Source: Streptomyces sp. NRRL S-646 (GTDB lineage: Bacteria > Actinomycetota > Actinomycetes > Streptomycetales > Streptomycetaceae). From it: a stretch of 64,000 nt of DNA. Of this stretch, positions 16,428 through 24,406 are shown in pieces (the stretch's first letter is position 1; the number at the start of each line of letters is the position of its first letter). The notes under the pieces are model-generated. The model was not told where the DNA came from. It saw only the letters and a list, made by a program, of their open reading frames with translations, and ran no database searches. The position numbers were made by a program, and so were the translations under genes. The stretch is taken from assembly GCF_000720765.1 (NCBI RefSeq), contig NZ_JODC01000001.1, positions 1 to 64,000 on the forward strand, in the 5' to 3' direction.

Positions 16428-17475
16428 GGGTGACTCCGGCGGGCAGCAGCACCGCGTCCTCGGGGGCGAAGTGCAGAGCCACCGGGTCCCCGAGCGAGGG
16501 CGGATCCTTGAGCTCGCGCACGTCCGCCATCACCGTGTGCCCGTCGACCTCGACGTACAGCCGGTGCGTGGCTCCCCGCCACTGGATCTCCCGTACGGCA
16601 CCGACGAGTTGGTTGGGGCCCTGCCCCAGCCCGACCAGATGCGGCCGTACGCACAGGATGGCCCGTGCTCCGGCGATCACCCCGTTCGTGTCGACCTTCA
16701 GCTCCGCGCCGGCGAAGGAGACACCTGCGGAACCCACGGTCACCGGCACCAGGTTCGCGCCGCCCACGAAGGACGCGGTGAACTCGTCGGCCGGGGAACG
16801 GTACAGCTCCTTCGGCGTGCCGCAGGCCTGCAGCCGCGCCTTGTCCATGACCGCGATCCGGTCGGCCAGGGTCAGCGCCTCGACCTGGTCGTGGGTGACG
16901 TACAGCATCGAGACGTCCGGCAACTCCCGGTGCAGCCGGGCGAGTTCAGCGAGCATCCCGGACCGCAGCTGGGCGTCGAGCGCGGACAGCGGCTCGTCGA
17001 GGAGCAGGACGTCCGGCCGGATGGCGAGGGCGCGGGCGATGGCGACCCGCTGCTGCTGTCCGCCGGACAGCTCGCGCGGGTGGCGGCGGGCGTAGCCGGC
17101 CATGCCGGTCATCTCCAGCGCCTCGGCGACCCGCTGCCGTATCTCGCTCCTGGAGATCCTGGGATGCTTGCGCGCCTTGAGCCCGAAGGCCACGTTCTCG
17201 TCGACCCGCATATGCGGGAAGAGCGCGTACTGCTGTACGACCATGCCGATGCCCCGCCGGTACGGCGGCAGGTCCGTCACGTCCCGGCCGCCGAGAAGCA
17301 CCCGCCCGGACTCGGGCCGGACGAACCCGGCAACCGCCCGCAGCGCGGTGGTCTTGCCGGATCCGGACGGCCCGAGCAGCGCCATGACCTCGCCGGGCTC
17401 GACGGTCAGGTCGAGGGAGGCGAGGACGACGTTGCCGTCGTAGGCGACGGTGACGGAATCGAAGCGGATGCCCAT
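16420..17475 (-). CDS. ABC transporter ATP-binding protein (phosphonate uptake)
   Basis: A 351-aa ATPase with Walker A GPSGSGKTT, signature LSGGQQQRVAIARAL, Walker B LLLDEPLSALD and the switch His in VTHDQVEALTLAD. The last ~100 residues form a TOBE-like domain. ATG 17475 (MGIRFDSVTVAYDG) was chosen: it lies one base after the stop of the HAD gene, and the longer frame has no ribosome site. It energises the two downstream permeases. Confidence 0.9.
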   Translation of the reverse strand: MGIRFDSVTVAYDGNVVLASLDLTVEPGEVMALLGPSGSGKTTALRAVAGFVRPESGRVLLGGRDVTDLPPYRRGIGMVVQQYALFPHMRVDENVAFGLKARKHPRISRSEIRQRVAEALEMTGMAGYARRHPRELSGGQQQRVAIARALAIRPDVLLLDEPLSALDAQLRSGMLAELARLHRELPDVSMLYVTHDQVEALTLADRIAVMDKARLQACGTPKELYRSPADEFTASFVGGANLVPVTVGSAGVSFAGAELKVDTNGVIAGARAILCVRPHLVGLGQGPNQLVGAVREIQWRGATHRLYVEVDGHTVMADVRELKDPPSLGDPVALHFAPEDAVLLPAGVTHE

Positions 17476-17476
17476 T

Positions 17477-18181
17477 TCAGCGCGCTCCCGAGAGCAGGGC
17501 GGGCAGGTCGGCGACGGAGTCGAGGACGTGTGTGGCACCGGCGGCGCGGAACGCGTCGTCGCCATGGGCGCCGGTACGCACCCCGGCGACCAGCCCGGCC
17601 CCGGCCCGAACGCCGCTGAGCACGTCGTACGAGGTGTCCCCGACGACGGCGACCTGGCGTACGGCGTCGGCGGCCTTGGTACGGACGAAGGCCTCCAGGA
17701 CCATGTCCGGGTACGGCCGCCCGCGCCCGCCGGCGTCCGCCGGGCACAGGGTGAGCGGGACGAGGCCCTGCCAGCCGAGGGCGTCGAGGATGGCGTCCTG
17801 GGTGATACGGGCGAAGCCGGTGGTCAGCACGACGGTACGGCCGCCGGCGGCGAGTTCTTCGACGGCCTCGCGGGCGCCGGGAATCGGGGCGATCAACCCC
17901 GCGTCGACCAGGTCGCCGTACGCCTTCTCGAAGGCGGTGTTGGCGCGCTGGGCGCGGTCCTCGGCGCCGAACAGGTGCCGAAAGACGGAGATCTTGGACT
18001 CGCCCATGGTGGCGCGGACGTAGGCGAGGTGTTCGGCGTGCTCGGCCGAACCGGGTGCGACGCCCAGCTCGGCGGCGGCCGCCTCGAAGGCGCGCTCGAC
18101 CAGTCCGCCGTCGGCGACGGTCGTGCCGGCCATGTCGAGGACGACGAGACGGATATCGGTCAGGGGGGTCAACGTGCTCAC
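17477..18181 (-). CDS. Phosphonatase-like HAD hydrolase (phosphonoacetaldehyde hydrolase relative)
   Basis: A 234-aa cytoplasmic HAD enzyme. Motif I is LVVLDMAGTTVADGG with nucleophile D16, matching the DxAGT pattern of phosphonatase. The cap carries RATMGESKISVFRHLFG; aligned on MGxxK, K63 falls on the Schiff-base lysine K53 of the Bacillus cereus enzyme. Motifs II and III follow (VVLTTGFAR; VAVVGDTSYDV). The expected reaction is C-P bond cleavage of phosphonoacetaldehyde or a close analogue to phosphate and an aldehyde. GTG 18181 overlaps the FAD gene stop as GTGA; the longer frame upstream is that gene's shadow. Members of this PhnX-like clade commonly neighbour the FAD oxidoreductase found here. 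Confidence 0.85.
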   Translation of the reverse strand: MSTLTPLTDIRLVVLDMAGTTVADGGLVERAFEAAAAELGVAPGSAEHAEHLAYVRATMGESKISVFRHLFGAEDRAQRANTAFEKAYGDLVDAGLIAPIPGAREAVEELAAGGRTVVLTTGFARITQDAILDALGWQGLVPLTLCPADAGGRGRPYPDMVLEAFVRTKAADAVRQVAVVGDTSYDVLSGVRAGAGLVAGVRTGAHGDDAFRAAGATHVLDSVADLPALLSGAR

Positions 18182-19302
18182 CAGCCCAGTTCGTTCGCGG
18201 TGGTCTCGGCTATCGCGGGGGCGCAGGTCATGCCGCGCCCGCCGGGCCCGGTGACCAGCCACACGCCGTCGCTCACCTGCCGGCGGTGGACGACCCGGCT
18301 CTTGTCGGTGCACTGCGCGTACACGCCCGCCCAGCGGCGGCGGATGCGCGGCAGCGGTCGGGCGAGCAGGGCCTCGACGACGCCGGCCAGATGCTCGTAC
18401 GGCTCCTCGACGGTGTCGAAGGCGAAGGGGTGCTCGTACTCATGGGTGTCGCCGATGGTCAGGCCGCCGTCGGCGCGCTGCACCATGAGCAGCTGCATCT
18501 TGTGCTCGGCCGCAGTCTGCGGCTGCGGCCGGCCGGTGTTGAACGCGTCCAGCGCCGGGGACGCGTAGGCCGGGTAGTAGCGGAAGCTGTCGGCATCCGC
18601 GACGGAGGTCGTGAGCGTTTCACCCAGCGGGTCGGTCTGCATCATCTGCAGGCGCACGCGGCGCACGGGCAGGTCGGGCCCGGCCAGCTCGCGGACGAGT
18701 CCGCCGAGCCAGGCGCCGGTGCACAGGACGACGGCATCGGCCTCGTGCACGTCCCCGTGATCGTCTCGCACGCTTCCCGCGCCGGTCACCTCGCGCACCT
18801 CCCGTCCCGGCAGGAAGGTGTAGTTCGGCGACTTCAACAGTTCGGCGCGCAGGGCGAGTTGGGCGGTGCGCGGCTCGACGGCCGCGTCCCGCTCGCAGTA
18901 CAGGGCGGCGCTGAAGTCGCCCCGCAGGGCCGGGTTGAGGGCGCGGGCCTCACCCGGGGTGAGGAGCTTGTAGCCACGGGCGGCGGCGTCCGGGCGGGCC
19001 ACGGCGGCCTCGGCGACGGCCAGTTCCAGGGCGCCGCGGACGGGAGTCAGGGACCCGTTCGCCCTGAAGCCCAGCGCCGGCACACGCGCGCCGACACCCT
19101 CCCACAGCTCCCGCGCCCGCAGCGCGGTCTCCAGCTCTTCTCCACCGGCGCGGCCGCTGACCCAGATCTGCCCGAAGTTGCGCAGCGAGGCGCCGCGCGC
19201 CTCGGCCTCACGCTCGATCTGGACGACCTGGTGGCCACGTTCCACTGCATGCCAGGCGTGCATGGTGCCCACCACGCCTGCTCCGACGACTGTCACTTTC
19301 AC
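18178..19302 (-). CDS. FAD-dependent oxidoreductase of phosphonate clusters (TIGR03364-like)
   Basis: A 374-aa DAO-fold flavoenzyme. The N-terminal dinucleotide fold is KVTVVGAGVVGTMHAWHAV, with an acidic second-strand end at IEREAEARGAS. The C-terminal FAD contact is VWLVTGPGGRGMTCAPAIAE. GTG 19302 has a GAGGAG site and starts right at the FAD motif. It is the first gene of the phosphonate operon. No 2-AEP:pyruvate transaminase is present, so the likely role is oxidative deamination of an aminophosphonate (perhaps an N-methylated one) to the aldehyde used by the neighbouring HAD enzyme. That substrate is inference from context. Confidence 0.8.
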   Translation of the reverse strand: MKVTVVGAGVVGTMHAWHAVERGHQVVQIEREAEARGASLRNFGQIWVSGRAGGEELETALRARELWEGVGARVPALGFRANGSLTPVRGALELAVAEAAVARPDAAARGYKLLTPGEARALNPALRGDFSAALYCERDAAVEPRTAQLALRAELLKSPNYTFLPGREVREVTGAGSVRDDHGDVHEADAVVLCTGAWLGGLVRELAGPDLPVRRVRLQMMQTDPLGETLTTSVADADSFRYYPAYASPALDAFNTGRPQPQTAAEHKMQLLMVQRADGGLTIGDTHEYEHPFAFDTVEEPYEHLAGVVEALLARPLPRIRRRWAGVYAQCTDKSRVVHRRQVSDGVWLVTGPGGRGMTCAPAIAETTANELGW

Positions 19303-19378
19303 GACGTCAACGCTCCTCGGGATCGGGTAACCGGAAGGGTCCGGCCGACAACGAGAGCGTGAACGACCCATCACGTTT

Positions 19379-19413
19379 GGGCTAGACCCGTTATCTTTTC
19401 GTGATGCTCACGA
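19379..19413 (-). promoter_or_regulatory. Operator/promoter region of the phosphonate operon
   Basis: Two symmetric elements lie between the GntR gene and the operon start. GGGCTAGACCC (19379-19389) resembles the GGTCTAGACC core bound by HutC-type GntR proteins such as DasR. TCGTGA-TGC-TCACGA (19399-19413) is a perfect 6-bp inverted repeat. Both are well placed to bind the regulator encoded at 19458-20213. Confidence 0.5.
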
Positions 19414-19457
19414 TGGCGTACGAGAGGTTGTTTTTCAGCCGCGCGGCTGGGTGGCGG

Positions 19458-20213
19458 TCAGCCTTCGAGGTGGGCGGTGAAGGAGAACCGGTCGCCGCGG
19501 TACAGGGTGCGCACGCGCTCCAGCGGCCGCCCCTGCGTGTCCCGGGACACCCGGTGGATCAGCAGCATCGGCAGGGCGGGCGGGGTGCCGATGAGCAGGG
19601 CCTCCCGGGGGGTGGCCAGCACGGTCTCGATCCGCTCATCGGCGTCGCCGAAGTCGATGCCCTGGGCCTTCAGATAGGCGTAGAAGGAGGAGTCCGGGTC
19701 GAAATCGCTCTGCAGACCCGGGACGCGGTCGACGGAGACGTAGGTGCTCTCCAGCCCGATCCGCTCGTCGTCGGCGAGCAGCACCCGCTCCAGGTGCCAG
19801 ACGGGTTCGCCGCGGGTGAGTCCGGTCTCGGCGGCGAGGGCCTCCGGGCAGGGGAAGCGGTCGAGGGTGACGAGTGTACGACCGGGCGTACGCCCCTGCC
19901 GCCGCACACCCTCGGTGTAGCTGGCGAGGGACAGCGGCTGGGCGAGCTTGGGCCCGGCAACGACGGTCCCGCGCCCCTTTCGCCTCAGCCGCCCCTCCAG
20001 TACCAGCTCCCGTACGGCCTGCCGCACGGTCTCGCGGGCGACGTCGTACCGCTCTGCGAGGTCCCGCTCGGTGGGGATGACGCCGTCCTCCCCCAGTTCG
20101 TCCAGCAGCGCGGCGATCCGTGCCTTCACCGCGTAGTACTTGGGGATACGCCCGTGCTCGGGAATGCCGGATCGGACGGGGGCGCCGGGGGCCTGGTCGT
20201 TCGGGTAGTCCAC
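19458..20213 (-). CDS. GntR-family (HutC/UTRA) regulator of the phosphonate operon
   Basis: A 251-aa regulator. The winged helix-turn-helix lies at ~25-85 (IPTERDLAERYDVARETVRQ, then AVRELVLEGRLRRKGRGTVV). A UTRA ligand domain follows (TPGRTLVTLDRFPCPEALAA, EPVWHLERVLLADDERIGLE). It lies upstream of and parallel to the phosphonate genes, separated from them by a 155-base region that carries palindromic sites. It probably represses the operon until a phosphonate or intermediate binds the UTRA domain. Confidence 0.85.
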   Translation of the reverse strand: MDYPNDQAPGAPVRSGIPEHGRIPKYYAVKARIAALLDELGEDGVIPTERDLAERYDVARETVRQAVRELVLEGRLRRKGRGTVVAGPKLAQPLSLASYTEGVRRQGRTPGRTLVTLDRFPCPEALAAETGLTRGEPVWHLERVLLADDERIGLESTYVSVDRVPGLQSDFDPDSSFYAYLKAQGIDFGDADERIETVLATPREALLIGTPPALPMLLIHRVSRDTQGRPLERVRTLYRGDRFSFTAHLEG

Positions 20214-20922
20214 GCAGGGATCGTCGCAGACGGAGCGGGTGTCGGTCGTACGGCCCCTGTTCAGCGGCTTCTGCGGGCCAGCAGCGCCGTGCTGGCCCCG
20301 ACCAGCGCTGCGGTGGCCGCGAGCAGCGTGGGGGGCGGGGCCGGGTCCGGTCCGAGCCGGCTCACCGGCCCGCCGCGGCGCTCCAGGACTGCTCGCCGGC
20401 CGTCAGCAGCTCGCCATCCGCGACCTGACCAACACCCTCACCTGGCGCTGGCGGCGCACACCCACGACCCCATCGAGCAGATCATCCACTTCCAGGAGAT
20501 CCGCTTCGACCAGAACGGCACCCGACTCCTCCCGGTCACCCTGCGCCTGCTCCCTATCGGTTGCTGGTGTGGTTGAGGGCCGGGTGTGGGTTGCAGATCG
20601 GTGAGGCGAGCGCGGTGTGCCTGCAGCAGTTCGTCTTTGCGGCCGACATGCTGCTCGTGGACCGGAAGGTCACGCAGGATGGGGGAGCGTCGTCGGCTGG
20701 GCGGCGTAGGCGTCCCGCGCCGACCGTGTCGCGGGTGCTGGGCGGGGTGTATCCGGCCTGGGCCTTTTCTCCTATTGAAGAAGCATGGCTGGTTGGAGTT
20801 GGAGCCGTCGGCCCGGTAATGGTCCGGATCTTGGCCTCAGCGAGGCGGTCCTGGTCATCTGTGGCCGCCGCACCCCTCGGTTGTGACAGCGCCAGGCGGA
20901 TGCCCTGGCCGCCTGCCCTGTG
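20214..20922. other. Gene-poor stretch with degraded fragments
   Basis: No intact gene. On the minus strand a frame ending at 20261 reads TLLAATAALVGASTALLARR, like the membrane-anchor tail of a surface protein, but nothing upstream supports a complete protein. The plus strand around 20470-20565 gives PIEQIIHFQEIRFDQNGTRL, which I cannot assign. The rest up to the metallophosphoesterase stop shows nothing recognisable. Confidence 0.4.
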
Positions 20923-22143
20923 CTACGGCGCGGTGGGCAGGTGTGGGGAGCGGAGTACGAGCAGGGTGATCTCGCTGGGGGCGAAGACGCGGAACGGCGG
21001 GCCCCAGAAGCCGGTGCCGCGGCTGGTGTAGAGGAGGGTGCGGGTGCCGTGGTGGCTGAGGCCGGCGAGGGCGGGCTGGTCGATGCGGACCAGGTGGTGG
21101 AAGGGCCAGATCTGGCCGCCATGAGTGTGGCCGGAGAGTTGGAGGTCGATGCCGGCGGCTGCTGCCCGGTCGACGAATTTGGGCTGGTGTGCCAGGAGTA
21201 GGACGGGTAGGTCGGGGTCGGCGCCGTGGAGGGCTCCGGCGAGGTGGGCGCGGTGGCCTGCCAGGCCGGAGGACTCGGCGGTGACGTCGTCCACGCCGGC
21301 GACCACGAGGGTGTCGCCTCCGCGTTCGAGCAGCAGATGGCGGTTGCGCAGCGGCTCCCAGCCCAGTTCGTCCATCAGGTCGACCCAGCCCTGGGCCTCG
21401 CTGTAGTACTCGTGGTTGCCGGTGACGTAGACCCTGGCGTGGGTGGCCCGCACGGTTCCGAGTGGGACGGCCTGGGCGCGGCGGCGTTCGGCCGTGCCGT
21501 CCGCGATGTCTCCGGTGTGGCAGACCAGGTCGGCTTCCAGGGTGTTCACCGTCTCGCACACCCGTGCCGACCAGCGGGCGCGATCGAGGGGACCGTAGTG
21601 GGTGTCGGTGATGAGGGCGACGCGGGTGCCGTCCAACCCGGCGCCCAGCCGCGGGAGTTGCACGTCGAGTCGGCGCACCCGTGGCACGCGGCGGGCCTCG
21701 GCATACCCCCAGGCCAGTAGGAGGGCGGTTACGCCGAGGACGGCCCAGGTGACGATCCGGGCCCGGTCCTGGCTCTCGCCGACGTCGGCCACGGCCAGTG
21801 CGAGCCGCAAGAGGACGCCGAGCAGGACGGACCAGGTGAAGAGAACCCAGCTCGTGCCCAGCAGGGTGTCACCGACGATCGCCGCCCCGTCCTGCTGGCG
21901 TCGGCCGTGGCCGCGCATCATCGTAAGCGGCATACCGACGAGGCCGAGGACGAACAGGGCGGTGCCGACCAGCGTGACGGGCAGCGGCCAGCGCTGGCCG
22001 CTGTACAGGAGCACCCAGCAGGGCACGGTCCACAGCAGGACGGGGGCGACCAGGGGGAGGTAGCGCATCAGGCGGTGCACTCGGCTGGGCCGCGGAGCTT
22101 GCGCGTCGCTGTCGGCGGGCCGGGCGTTGCTGGTGTCGGTCAC
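20923..22143 (-). CDS. Membrane-anchored metallophosphoesterase
   Basis: A 406-aa protein. Residues ~25-150 hold about four transmembrane helices (LPLVAPVLLWTVPCWVLLYS, then VTLVGTALFVLGLVGMPLTM). A calcineurin-type phosphoesterase domain follows, with metal-ligand blocks ITDTHYGPLDR, VCHTGDIADG, VTGNHEYYS, LLLAHQPKFV and LSGHTHGGQIWP, which are the D-x-H, GD, GNH(E/D), H and GHxH motifs. GTG 22143 was chosen because GAGGGGAAG precedes it; the longer frame has no such site. The relatives are YkuE/YaeI-type enzymes; the natural substrate is unknown, with UDP-sugar lipids or phospholipids possible. Confidence 0.85.
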   Translation of the reverse strand: MTDTSNARPADSDAQAPRPSRVHRLMRYLPLVAPVLLWTVPCWVLLYSGQRWPLPVTLVGTALFVLGLVGMPLTMMRGHGRRQQDGAAIVGDTLLGTSWVLFTWSVLLGVLLRLALAVADVGESQDRARIVTWAVLGVTALLLAWGYAEARRVPRVRRLDVQLPRLGAGLDGTRVALITDTHYGPLDRARWSARVCETVNTLEADLVCHTGDIADGTAERRRAQAVPLGTVRATHARVYVTGNHEYYSEAQGWVDLMDELGWEPLRNRHLLLERGGDTLVVAGVDDVTAESSGLAGHRAHLAGALHGADPDLPVLLLAHQPKFVDRAAAAGIDLQLSGHTHGGQIWPFHHLVRIDQPALAGLSHHGTRTLLYTSRGTGFWGPPFRVFAPSEITLLVLRSPHLPTAP

Positions 22144-22311
22144 GCTTCCCCTCTTCGGCCAGGCTGCTGTCTCGCGCACTGTATCCGGTCGTCCTCGCGC
22201 TCGCGTACGCACTGCTGCGCGACTCAGGCTTGTGAACTGACGGTCGACGCAGGGCACTTGAGCGTACCCATGGTGGCCAGGGCACCACGGTCCACGAAGC
22301 GGTGCTGCGCC

Positions 22312-22605
22312 TCACGCCCGGGCTGTGCGCTTCAGATGTGTGTGGAAGAACGCCTCGATGCGTCGCCACGCGTCCGCGGAGGACTCCGGGGTCGGGTCCG
22401 ACCCCGGCGATACGCAGCAGCGGATGCACCGGACGCGGGCCGAACTGTTCGTCGTTGAGGAAGGCGTGTCCCGCCCGCGGGTACTCCTTCAAGTCCTGGA
22501 CGACGCCCAGTCGGTCGAGGGCGGACTCGAGCTTGGCCGCCGCTCCCTTGAGCCCTCGGGCGCGGCCCCGTAGCTGGCGACGACGGGACACGAAGGTGCT
22601 GAGCG
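22312..22605 (-). pseudogene. Dienelactone-hydrolase-family remnant with two frameshifts
   Basis: The minus strand reads successive pieces of one alpha/beta hydrolase C-terminus in three frames: SAPSCPVVASYGA, then GAAAKLESALDRLGVVQDLK with EYPRAGHAFLND, then ESSADAWRRIEAFFHTHL up to the stop at 22312. PVxASYG, KEYPxAGHxFLND and AWxRIxxFFxxHL are the conserved closing blocks of dienelactone hydrolases, and the His of AGH is the catalytic one. The 5' half with the nucleophile is not recognisable, so the gene is dead. Confidence 0.7.
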
Positions 22606-22817
22606 GCTCGTTGAAGCCCCGCTGGATCGCGAGCGCGGACCGGACCAAGGCAGGAGCTTCCTGCGCGACGGACGACGACGCGGACGCGATCGGTTGGACA
22701 TTGAACAAAGGCAGGCTGAGGCAGAGACAGTGCGCGTGAGTCCGTCCCGCGCCGTAGCGGTACGGTGTGCGGCAGTCGATCGCGCGTTCTGCGGTCGCTG
22801 ACCGATCAGGGGGTTTC

Positions 22818-24161
22818 ATGAAGCACCGCCGCCCGCGTCCACGTAGTAGAGCGATCGCCAGAGCGGTCGGTTCGGCGGGTGCGCTGGCCGTCGCGCTGGG
22901 TGTGGGGATGACACCGGCGATGGCCGCCGGGAAGACGTCCGACACGCCTACGGCCACCGGGTTCTCGCCCGACGAGCCCGAGCCGGACACGAACTGGGCG
23001 CCCGAGAACGACGAGGGCCCGCAGTCCCAGAGGCCAGTACACCCTGAGGCGTTCGCCTCCAGCCGCACGGCCGCGTCCGCTCTGCAGCTCAAGATGCCGG
23101 CGCCGACCGGGCCCAACAGCGTGGGCATGGTCGGCCTGCACCTCGTCGACTCGTCCCGTACGGATCCGTATGTGGGCGGCAAGCGCGAGCTGATGGTCAC
23201 GCTCTGGTATCCGGCTACCTCCACGTCCGGGCACTATCTGGCGCCGTGGATGCCCTCGCTCTCCGGCAACCACTTCCTCGCCACGCGCGGGCTGTCGCCG
23301 CAGCAGGTGACCCTGCCGAAGACCGCGGGCCATGTCCTCGCCCCGGTGAAGACCTCGCTCGGCAAACTGCCCGTGCTGCTGTACTCGACCGGGCTGCACT
23401 CGGACCGCGCGATGGGCACCGCCCTCGCCCAGGACATGGCCAGCCGCGGCTACCTCGTCGTCACCGTCGACCACACCCACGACGCCAACGAGGTGCAGTT
23501 CCCCGGCAACCGTGTCGAGTACAACAGGATGCCGGCGGGCACCCACTCCTCCGACACGCTCAAGGTGCGCGCGGCCGACATCAAGTTCGTCATCAACGCG
23601 CTCGGCAAGATCAGCACCGGCGGCAACCCGGACTACGGCCACGCGACGCTGCCCTCCGGGCTGTCGAAGAACGTGGACATGTCCCGGATCGGGATGTTCG
23701 GCTGGTCGCTGGGCGGTGGGGCGGTCCCCACCGCTATGCAACTCGACAAGCGCATCGCCGCCGGTGCCGACCTGGACGGCCAGTTCTTCGGGACGGCGCC
23801 GAGCAAGGACCTGGACCGCCCCTTCATGCTCTTCAGTTCAGGCACCCACAACCGCAACAACGACGCGTCCTGGCGCACGATGTGGTCGCATCTGAAGGGG
23901 TACCGGGTCGACATCAAGCTCCATGGCGCCGCGCACCTGTCGTTCAGCGACCAGGAGTGGATGGTGCCGCAGGAGGCGGGCCTGCTCGGGCTCTCCCAGG
24001 CTCAGCTCCAGCAGCAGTACGGCACGATCGACCCGAACCGGGCGGTGCAGGTCCAGCGCGTCTATCTCGCCGCGTTCTTCGATCAGGCGCTGCGCCACAA
24101 GCACAGCACCCTGCTCGACGGGCCTGCCGACAAGTACCCGGAAATCTCTTTCGTCCCCTGA
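22818..24161 (+). CDS. Secreted PAF-acetylhydrolase-like alpha/beta hydrolase
   Basis: A 447-aa exported esterase. Residues 1-37 form a signal peptide (GALAVALGVGMTPAMAAG). After a low-complexity stretch rich in Pro and Glu the alpha/beta-hydrolase fold starts near GMVGLHLVDSSRTDPY. The nucleophile elbow is GMFGWSLGGG with Ser297, the acid is probably the Asp in GADLDGQFFG, and the base is the His in HGAAHLSFSD. KLPVLLYSTGLHSDR forms the oxyanion strand. This arrangement matches plasma platelet-activating-factor acetylhydrolase and related secreted actinobacterial lipases; the real substrate is unknown. ATG 22818 was chosen because it begins the signal peptide. A hairpin follows the stop. Confidence 0.8.
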   Translation: MKHRRPRPRSRAIARAVGSAGALAVALGVGMTPAMAAGKTSDTPTATGFSPDEPEPDTNWAPENDEGPQSQRPVHPEAFASSRTAASALQLKMPAPTGPNSVGMVGLHLVDSSRTDPYVGGKRELMVTLWYPATSTSGHYLAPWMPSLSGNHFLATRGLSPQQVTLPKTAGHVLAPVKTSLGKLPVLLYSTGLHSDRAMGTALAQDMASRGYLVVTVDHTHDANEVQFPGNRVEYNRMPAGTHSSDTLKVRAADIKFVINALGKISTGGNPDYGHATLPSGLSKNVDMSRIGMFGWSLGGGAVPTAMQLDKRIAAGADLDGQFFGTAPSKDLDRPFMLFSSGTHNRNNDASWRTMWSHLKGYRVDIKLHGAAHLSFSDQEWMVPQEAGLLGLSQAQLQQQYGTIDPNRAVQVQRVYLAAFFDQALRHKHSTLLDGPADKYPEISFVP

Positions 24162-24194
24162 CCGGAGAGTCGACCAATAGGTCGATCACGTGTT

Positions 24195-24229
24195 CGAAGG
24201 GTCGGACCTGCTCGCGGGTCCGCCCTTCG
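24195..24229 (+). terminator. Hairpin terminator after the secreted esterase gene
   Basis: CGAAGGGTCGGACC (24195-24208) pairs with GGTCCGCCCTTCG (24217-24229) over 13 base pairs with one bulged base and an eight-base loop, 33 bases past the stop codon. Confidence 0.65.
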
Positions 24230-24406
24230 GTGTGCCCGGGTGGCGGTCCGGCAGGTGTCGCCGCCTCCCGGTGGTCCCGTGAATTCGAATTAACGCGTAC
24301 GTCACATGCGGCGAACGTGTGATGGTTATGTGACAGGCGGGGGCTAGGATGTTCGTTCACTCGAACGTTTGGGCGCTCGGCGCCAGTTGAGGAAGGATCC
24401 GTTCCC

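Noticed and set aside
20560..20860. Plus-strand frame with VLGGVYPAWAFSPIEEAWLV.
   Set aside because: No convincing family match, no ribosome site, and it breaks up within a few tens of residues.
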